In this document: positions 40,211-45,496 of the stretch, in pieces
How positions within the stretch are numbered: the stretch's first letter is position 1
How the letters are laid out: every line of letters starts with the position of its first letter
Assembly: GCA_016715195.1 (NCBI GenBank)
Contig: JADKBB010000045.1
Coordinates: 1 to 45,496, forward strand
Source of the DNA: Candidatus Villigracilis proximus
Lineage (GTDB): Bacteria > Chloroflexota > Anaerolineae > Anaerolineales > Villigracilaceae
Direction: 5' to 3'
DNA: 45,496 bases
Position numbers and translations under genes: made by a program
The notes under the pieces: model-generated
What the model saw: the letters and a program-made list of their open reading frames with translations, nothing else
Databases searched by the model: none
Told to the model about the DNA's origin: nothing

Positions 40211-42532
40211 TTACGCTCCATCATCTTTCGGCGGCGCGGTTTGACCGTAATCCAAAACCGGGCGCATTTGCGTGCCGCCTTCAGGGGGGCCGACGATCTT
40301 TTTATCTTCCATCATATCCACAATACGGGAGGCGCGGGTATAGCCAATGCGCAATCTTCTTTGCAGCATGGAGACAGATGCGCGACCTTCCTTGCGGACA
40401 ATATCGACAGATTCATCATACAGCGGATCGTTATCTGATTTTTTGCCTTCATCCCAAAGCTGTGTTTGCTTAAGCGGAAGATTGGTCGGCACTGAATCAG
40501 CAGGCATGTCTGTGGTGGACTGCTGAACAACTCCGCCGCCTGCTTGTGTGCGCCAGTATTCCACCAGATTTTGAATCTCCGTATCGGAAACGAATACACC
40601 TTGTAAACGCGCAGCGGCGGGCGCATCAGGCGCTTGATAAAGCATGTCACCACGACCGAGCAATCTTTCAGCGCCGGGTTGGTCGAGAATAACGCGGCTG
40701 TCTGTATTGGAAGCCACTGCAAAAGCAATACGCGCCGGGAAGTTGGCTTTGATCAGACCCGTTACCACATCCACAGAGGGGCGTTGTGTAGCGAGGATCA
40801 AATGAATACCCGTAGCACGTGATAATTGCGCCAGACGTGTGATCGTTTTTTCTGTTTCGTCGGGCGCGATCATCATCAGGTCGGCCAATTCATCAATGAT
40901 GACCACGAGATAGGGCAGTTTCTTCTGTCCCTGTAATTTCATCTTTGCGTTGTAATCAATGATATTGCGCGAACCGATCTGCGCGAACAAGTGATAACGC
41001 TTGTCCATTTCACGCGTCATCCATTGCAGAGCGCCGATCACGCGATCCATTTCAACGACCACCGGGCCGAGCAAATGCGGAATGCCGTTGTAACCGGTCA
41101 ACTCCACGCGTTTGGGGTCAACCAAAACGAGTCGCAGGTCATCGGGTGTGTTGTATAGCAACAAACAAGTGAGGATTGAATTGACACAAACAGATTTACC
41201 GGAACCGGTGGTACCCGCGATCAACATGTGCGGCATCCCTTCCACGCTGGCGATGATCGGAAGTCCGGCTACGTCACGTCCAAGTCCAAAATTTAAAGGC
41301 TTGGTGTTGCGTTTGAAAGTATCACTTTCCAAAATATCGCGCAGGGCCACCATTGCCATTTCTTCGTTTGGAACTTCAATACCCACATAACTATGTCCGG
41401 GTACGGGAGCTTGAATACGGATGCGCGGTGCGGCCAATGCGAGCGCAAGGTCATCAGATAAGGATGCGATCTTGCTAACGCGGACTTTGGTGCGGACTCC
41501 GCCTCGGGTCTCAAGAAATAGCGGCTCCACTCCGAACTGCGTGATCGATGGCCCGCGGCTGATCGCAACTACCTGCGCTGGCGCGCCAAAGGAGGCGAGT
41601 GTTTCTTCGATCAGGCGTGCGCGCTGTTGAATGAATTCTTCATTGATGGATGGCGCATTGCCTGAAACCAGAATATCGCTGACGTTGGGCAATGTCCAAT
41701 GGATGACGGTGGGGCCGCTGGTTGTGCGTGTGGGTTGAATCGCTTCGCCTGTTGCCACAATGGGCGGCACAGCGGATGGGTCGATCGGGGTGAAATCTTC
41801 TGTCGAAACAGAAGCAGGATTCAGGTCAAGTTGTGATGCGATGGGTTTATTCATCCACTTTCTGATCCAGTTAAACAATGGACCGAGCCAGAAAAATAAA
41901 TCCTTTACCGGTTTATCCAGAAAGACTGCGATGCCGATAATCAACCAGGCGCACAGGGCGATAAAGGCTCCGCCGCCGCCAAAGCTGAACCAGAGTATGC
42001 GTTGAAAGAGGCCGCCCAGTGCTCCGCCGCCAATGCCGGTCAGCGCGACCATTTCTGCGGTTTCGGCGGTGGCGACAAATGAATGCAAAACGGTCAGCGT
42101 CCAGACAAAAAGGATAATGCTGCCCACGGCACGTTCGATGGAAAGCGGGGGAATGCGCTCGATCTTGCGAAAGACAAGCCATAAGCCAAAGAAGACGAGG
42201 CCGATCGGAAGGATATAAAAACCCCAGCCAAATATTTGAAAGAATTTGGAAATTGCGCTGCCAATTAATATGGAACGCTTGGAGGAGATAAGCCCCAAAA
42301 TAATAATGATGCCAGTGAATGCAAGGATGATACCAACGACATCCAGTTTGCGTTCGGCAGATAGCATATCCCAAAAGGAGAGCGCGCGCGGTGCGGGCGG
42401 CGGCGGTGCGTACTGCGGTTTATTTTTATGCGCAGGTTTATTGTGCGAGGCATCCCCTTTTTTTGGGGGAATGGTCTTGCCCGCAGGCGCTGTATTTTTT
42501 TTAAGGGGAGTGGATGGTTTGAGAAGAGGCAT
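40211..42532 (-). CDS. ftsK: DNA translocase FtsK/SpoIIIE
   Basis: This 773-residue membrane-bound motor moves chromosomal DNA through the division septum. A basic proline-rich N-terminus is followed by four or five membrane helices (about residues 63-225), a short linker, and the motor domain with Walker A GTTGSGKSV near residue 440, DPKRVELTGYNGIPHLL, Walker B YLVVIIDELADLMM, and ATQRPSVDVVTG. The C-terminal gamma winged helix (SVSMLQRRLRIGYTRASRIVDMME) reads polar guide sequences. The linker is short compared with E. coli FtsK, as in SpoIIIE. A repeat array sits in its 5' leader. Confidence 0.95.
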   Translation of the reverse strand: MPLLKPSTPLKKNTAPAGKTIPPKKGDASHNKPAHKNKPQYAPPPPAPRALSFWDMLSAERKLDVVGIILAFTGIIIILGLISSKRSILIGSAISKFFQIFGWGFYILPIGLVFFGLWLVFRKIERIPPLSIERAVGSIILFVWTLTVLHSFVATAETAEMVALTGIGGGALGGLFQRILWFSFGGGGAFIALCAWLIIGIAVFLDKPVKDLFFWLGPLFNWIRKWMNKPIASQLDLNPASVSTEDFTPIDPSAVPPIVATGEAIQPTRTTSGPTVIHWTLPNVSDILVSGNAPSINEEFIQQRARLIEETLASFGAPAQVVAISRGPSITQFGVEPLFLETRGGVRTKVRVSKIASLSDDLALALAAPRIRIQAPVPGHSYVGIEVPNEEMAMVALRDILESDTFKRNTKPLNFGLGRDVAGLPIIASVEGMPHMLIAGTTGSGKSVCVNSILTCLLLYNTPDDLRLVLVDPKRVELTGYNGIPHLLGPVVVEMDRVIGALQWMTREMDKRYHLFAQIGSRNIIDYNAKMKLQGQKKLPYLVVIIDELADLMMIAPDETEKTITRLAQLSRATGIHLILATQRPSVDVVTGLIKANFPARIAFAVASNTDSRVILDQPGAERLLGRGDMLYQAPDAPAAARLQGVFVSDTEIQNLVEYWRTQAGGGVVQQSTTDMPADSVPTNLPLKQTQLWDEGKKSDNDPLYDESVDIVRKEGRASVSMLQRRLRIGYTRASRIVDMMEDKKIVGPPEGGTQMRPVLDYGQTAPPKDDGA

Positions 42533-42535
42533 TTT

Positions 42536-42570
42536 ACGTGAAACGTGATTCGTAATGCGTAATTTGTGAA
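42536..42570. repeat. degenerate heptamer array in the ftsK leader
   Basis: Units ACGTGAA, ACGTGAT, TCGTAAT, GCGTAAT, TTGTGAA (plus-strand reading) stand head to tail, ending four bases before the ftsK start. On the minus strand they read as WTYACGN, the same consensus as the array inside the oxidoreductase gene at 25391-25426. Confidence 0.6.
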
Positions 42571-42587
42571 TGTTAATTTCAAAAAAG

Positions 42588-42593
42588 ATTATA
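42588..42593 (-). promoter_or_regulatory. -10 box of ftsK
   Basis: TGTGCTATAAT on the minus strand, about 55 bases before the ATG, gives a leader of about 48 bases that consists largely of the heptamer array. Confidence 0.5.
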
Positions 42594-42700
42594 GCACAAA
42601 TGGTCTGTTTTCTTTAAGGTACAATTGCAGAGTTATTTTTCAACAGTTGTTGCAGGGAAAATCCAAAACTCTGCCGCTCAACATTGTAAGGAATCAACCA

Positions 42701-43633
42701 TTGTTCGAAATACTTTTTCTTGGCACATCCGCTTCCGCGCCTTCTGCAAAGCGCGGACTTTCAGGGCAGGTCGTTTCTCATAACGAGTATCGCTTCCTTA
42801 TTGATTGCGGCGAAGGCACACAAAGACAGATCCTCCAATCGGGTATTGGCTTTAAACGTCTGACGCGTATTCTATTAACGCACGGGCATCTTGACCATAT
42901 CCTCGGGCTGGGCGGATTACTTTCCACGCTTCTGCGCTGGGAGTCGATTGATGAACTCACGATCTTCGGCGGAAAAAGTACGCTGGAACGTGTGCGCGTT
43001 TTGCTCTATGATGTTGTATTGCGCGGCAATCAGCCGCCCATGCCGTTGACCTTGAAAGAGATCAAACCCGGCGTGGTCTTTGAAGCGGACGATTTTACAG
43101 TCACTGCTTTTTCGGTGACCCATCGCGGACCTGATTGTCTGGGATATGTTTTTGAGGAAAAAGCACGACGTCCCTTCCTGTCAGAAAAAGCGGATGAATT
43201 GGGAGTGCCGTTCGGACCTGAACGCCGCGACCTGGTTGCCGGTCTGGAGATCACTCTGCCCGACGGCAGGCGCATCACTCCTGACGATGTGCTGGGGCCG
43301 TGGGAAAAGGGCAGTAAACTCGTGGTGGTGGGGGACGCCGGAAGAACAGATAACCTGCTTGAGGTATGTAAAGATGCGGACGGTCTTGTGATCGAGTCCA
43401 CCTATTTGGATGAAGAAGCAGATATGGCGAAGCAATTTTCCCATCTTACTGCCCGAATGGGTGCGGAACTCGCCATAAAAGCAGGGGTTAAGAAATTAAT
43501 TCTCACTCATATTTCGCGCCGTTATCGTGAAAAGGATGTGATTGCGGAAGCGCAATCCATTTTTAATAATACCGCTGTGGCGCGTGATTTTGACACATAT
43601 CAAATTAAGAAAGAAATAGAAAATGGCAAATAA
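42701..43633 (+). CDS. rnz: ribonuclease Z
   Basis: This metallo-beta-lactamase-fold endonuclease trims the 3' end of tRNA precursors lacking CCA, which fits the tRNA gene here without encoded CCA. The zinc motif HGHLDH (residues 61-66) is preceded by FLGTSASAPS, and later ligands lie in SVTHRGPDCLGYVFE, VVVGDAGRTDN and LILTHISRRY. I choose TTG at 42701 because AAGGAA lies about ten bases before it, the family usually starts xFEILFLGTS, and it gives a normal 310-residue length. A longer start at 42566 adds an unrelated segment. It overlaps pfkA by 11 bases. Confidence 0.92.
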   Translation: MFEILFLGTSASAPSAKRGLSGQVVSHNEYRFLIDCGEGTQRQILQSGIGFKRLTRILLTHGHLDHILGLGGLLSTLLRWESIDELTIFGGKSTLERVRVLLYDVVLRGNQPPMPLTLKEIKPGVVFEADDFTVTAFSVTHRGPDCLGYVFEEKARRPFLSEKADELGVPFGPERRDLVAGLEITLPDGRRITPDDVLGPWEKGSKLVVVGDAGRTDNLLEVCKDADGLVIESTYLDEEADMAKQFSHLTARMGAELAIKAGVKKLILTHISRRYREKDVIAEAQSIFNNTAVARDFDTYQIKKEIENGK

Positions 43634-44597
43634 ATTAACAATAGGTGTACTTAGCTCCGGCGGCGATGCCCCCGGTATGAACGCAGCCATCCGCGCTGTG
43701 GTGCGCACAGCACTGTCAAATAACATAGACGTGCTTGGTATTAATAATGGATATGAAGGTTTGATCAACGGTGATTTTCATTCCATGAATGAACGCTCTG
43801 TAGGTGGTATTTTGCAGCGCGGCGGAACAATTTTATTGACCAGCCGCAGCAAACGCTTTATGGAACCCTCCGGGCAGCGCGACGCGATCCGCAAGATGAA
43901 CGAAGCAGGGATCAATGCCCTGGTCGTGATCGGCGGTGAAGGTTCAATGAATGGCGCATATGCGCTCTCGCAAAAAGATATCAAGGTGATCGGCATCCCC
44001 GGCAGCATCGACAATGATATCTGGGGCACGAATATCGCCATTGGCACGGATACCGCCATGAACACCATCATGGAAGCCGTGGATAAATTGCGCGACACAG
44101 CGTCATCACATCAACGCGCCTTCCTGATCGAAACCATGGGACGCAACAGCGGCTATCTGGCTGTCATGGCTGGCATTGTCTGTGGTGCGGAAGTGGTCTT
44201 GATCCCTGAAGTACCCACCACTACGGATGAAATCGCCGCAGCCGTGGAAGATGCCTACAAACGCGGTAAGACTCACGCCATCATCATCAACGCCGAAGGT
44301 TCGGGAATCCGCACGACTGATCTCGCCACACGCATTGACGATCTGGATGTGGGCTTCAAAACCCGCATGACCATTCTTGGCCATATTCAACGCGGTGGTT
44401 CACCGACTGCTTATGACCGTCTGCTGGCTTCCCGTATGGGAGTCAAAGCTGTGGAGGCGCTTCTGGAAGGTCAACATGGCGTGATGACCGGCCTCAAGAG
44501 CAAAGGGATAGACTTTATTCCGCTTTTGGATGTGATCAGCAATAAGCGCAAGGTCAATATGGAGTATTACCATATGACCAAAGTATTGGCTCGCTAA
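43623..44597 (+). CDS. pfkA: 6-phosphofructokinase
   Basis: This 324-residue enzyme phosphorylates fructose 6-phosphate in glycolysis. GVLSSGGDAPGMNAAIRAVV opens the ATP site, PGSIDNDIWGT (126-136) holds the catalytic Asp, and ETMGRNSGYLA and GHIQRGGSPTAYDR bind substrate. The usual GGDGS motif reads GGEGS (104-108): Asp103 is replaced by Glu, but the following Gly, which marks ATP rather than pyrophosphate use, is kept. Glutamate occurs in some groups of this family, so the enzyme is probably still active. The ATG overlaps the end of the RNase Z gene. Confidence 0.93.
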   Translation: MANKLTIGVLSSGGDAPGMNAAIRAVVRTALSNNIDVLGINNGYEGLINGDFHSMNERSVGGILQRGGTILLTSRSKRFMEPSGQRDAIRKMNEAGINALVVIGGEGSMNGAYALSQKDIKVIGIPGSIDNDIWGTNIAIGTDTAMNTIMEAVDKLRDTASSHQRAFLIETMGRNSGYLAVMAGIVCGAEVVLIPEVPTTTDEIAAAVEDAYKRGKTHAIIINAEGSGIRTTDLATRIDDLDVGFKTRMTILGHIQRGGSPTAYDRLLASRMGVKAVEALLEGQHGVMTGLKSKGIDFIPLLDVISNKRKVNMEYYHMTKVLAR

Positions 44598-44616
44598 TAA
44601 AAGTAATCAGGTAAAG

Positions 44617-44655
44617 AAAAAGGCCGCTGAGATTTACTCAACGGCCTTTTTGTTT
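44617..44655 (+). terminator. terminator of pfkA
   Basis: A 15-bp stem (arms 44617-44631 and 44637-44651) with one mismatch is followed by T-rich sequence. The A-tract on the other side lets it also serve the convergent repeat-protein gene. Confidence 0.8.
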
Positions 44656-44677
44656 CCCAGTACTTATTTTCTGTTTA

Positions 44678-45496
44678 TTACCGAACACTCAATACTTCTT
44701 CAACTCCATGCAGGCGCATATCGCGGATTTGTTCAAGGGTGAGATGTTCGCCGTGTTTACGTCTCATTTCGCGGATGAAGCGCGGGGTGACGTGGTGAAT
44801 GTTCAACTCGACCAGTTCATCGGCGGGCAGATTGTCGAAGCCCATTTCGTGCAGTTCACGCACAAATTTTGGGGTGACATTATGAATGCGCATTTCGACC
44901 AGTTCGTCTATTTCCACATTTTTCAGACCGGCTTCCTTCATCTCAGTCAGATAGCGCGGACTGACATTATGAATACCCAGTTCAACCACATCATCAATAT
45001 CAAGATCCTTGATCCCAAAGTCACGCAGGGCTTTTACGAATTCAGGGTCAATATCGTGATTGCTTAATTGCACGAGGTCGTCTGTATCCATATCCTTGAA
45101 TCCGAGTTCGCGCATTTGGGCAATGAATTCAGGCGAGACATCGTGGATGCTTAACTCGATGATGTCGTCAATTTCCAGATCTTTGAGACCGAGCGTGTGC
45201 AGTTCTGCGATGAATTCGGGGGAGACATCATGATTGCCTAACTCCACGAGGTTATCGACATCGAAGTCCTTGAGTCCCATTTTCTTTAATTCAGCAATAT
45301 ATTTAGGGGAAATCTCGTGATTGCTGAGTTCGATCAGATCATCCACATCAAAATTCTTTAATCCAGTCGCACGCAATTCAGCAACATACTTTGCTGAAAC
45401 TTCGTGATTGCTCAACTCAATGATCTCGTCCACATCCAAATCTTTTATGCCGACTTCACGTAATTCAGCGATGTATTTTGCAGAGACATCGTGATT
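44678..45496 (-). CDS. tandem 29-residue-repeat protein, 5' end off the window
   Basis: At least nine near-identical units of 29 residues are visible, following the pattern D-hydrophobic-D-E/D-L-hydrophobic-E-L-x-x-H-x-V-S/T-P-x-F/Y-hydrophobic-x-E-hydrophobic-x-x-x-G-hydrophobic-K-x (for example VDNLVELGNHDVSPEFIAEL). The last units drift and end HGVEEVLSVR. The reading frame continues past 45496 with no start, so only the C-terminal 272 residues are seen. Repeats of this kind occur at the C-terminus of some M56-type and anti-sigma-like membrane proteins, but no such domain is within view. The repeats probably form a helical solenoid for protein binding. Confidence 0.75.
   Translation of the reverse strand, partial: NHDVSAKYIAELREVGIKDLDVDEIIELSNHEVSAKYVAELRATGLKNFDVDDLIELSNHEISPKYIAELKKMGLKDFDVDNLVELGNHDVSPEFIAELHTLGLKDLEIDDIIELSIHDVSPEFIAQMRELGFKDMDTDDLVQLSNHDIDPEFVKALRDFGIKDLDIDDVVELGIHNVSPRYLTEMKEAGLKNVEIDELVEMRIHNVTPKFVRELHEMGFDNLPADELVELNIHHVTPRFIREMRRKHGEHLTLEQIRDMRLHGVEEVLSVR

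Noticed and set aside
44678..45496. 87-base repeats as a CRISPR array
   Set aside because: The repeats are protein-coding in one frame, have no unique spacers and no constant repeat length typical of CRISPR.

Overview
The window is a gene-dense bacterial chromosome segment of moderate GC with about 45 protein genes, one tRNA gene and no phage, transposase or CRISPR array. The gene mix suggests an Anaerolineae-type member of the Chloroflexota: a giant STAND/BTAD transcription regulator, a DUF5317 membrane protein, an NHLP-like small protein, a steroid-5-alpha-reductase-fold membrane protein, tandem PYROXD2-like oxidoreductases, a tandem 29-residue-repeat protein and interspersed palindromic and heptamer repeats. 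This assignment is inferred from content only; there is no rRNA here to fix it.

Layout. 1-2.2 kb: recQ. 2.3-8.3 kb, minus strand: a STAND/BTAD regulator, then a terminator and a direct repeat, then a tightly coupled cassette (49-residue membrane peptide, DUF5317 protein, 93-residue NHLP-like protein) and a PAS-GAF-HD-GYP signalling protein broken by a frameshift. 8.4-12.3 kb: dnaE, also frameshifted, with a proline-rich linker. 12.5-21.2 kb: mixed accessory and housekeeping genes (two alpha/beta hydrolases, AAC(3)-like, NUDIX, enoyl-CoA hydratase, steroid-reductase-fold protein, small membrane proteins, an RRM protein, a hemerythrin-like protein, a cupin). 21.3-25.6 kb: a GcvT-like protein followed by two PYROXD2/phytoene-desaturase-like oxidoreductases, the second frameshifted. 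25.7 kb: tRNA-Arg(CCU) and two strong hairpins. 25.9-30.6 kb, minus strand: a run containing recN, a zinc-finger membrane protein, NAD kinase, and the two halves of a Cas4-type nuclease encoded as separate membrane-anchored proteins on either side of a HEAT-like gene. 30.7-35.3 kb: phosphoribosyltransferase, GIY-YIG protein, TyrA-like dehydrogenase, a frameshifted O6-methylguanine methyltransferase, paired short chromate transporters and a double Usp protein. 35.4-40.0 kb, minus strand: a hypothetical protein, mutM, prs, a GNAT acetyltransferase, meaB and the B12-binding subunit of a mutase. 40.2-45.5 kb: ftsK, RNase Z, pfkA and a 29-residue-repeat protein running off the window.

How the genes connect. 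Many belong to DNA replication, repair and segregation (recQ, dnaE, recN, mutM, ogt, ftsK, Cas4-like). The regulator-peptide-DUF5317-NHLP-HD-GYP block looks like a self-contained signalling unit of unknown purpose. The split, membrane-anchored Cas4-like nuclease is the most unusual gene arrangement.

Caution. Four conserved genes (PAS-GAF-HD-GYP, dnaE, the second PYROXD2-like gene, ogt) each need exactly one small indel to restore the frame, at or beside short homopolymers or dinucleotide repeats. Because dnaE is essential, consensus sequencing error is the simplest explanation for all four.
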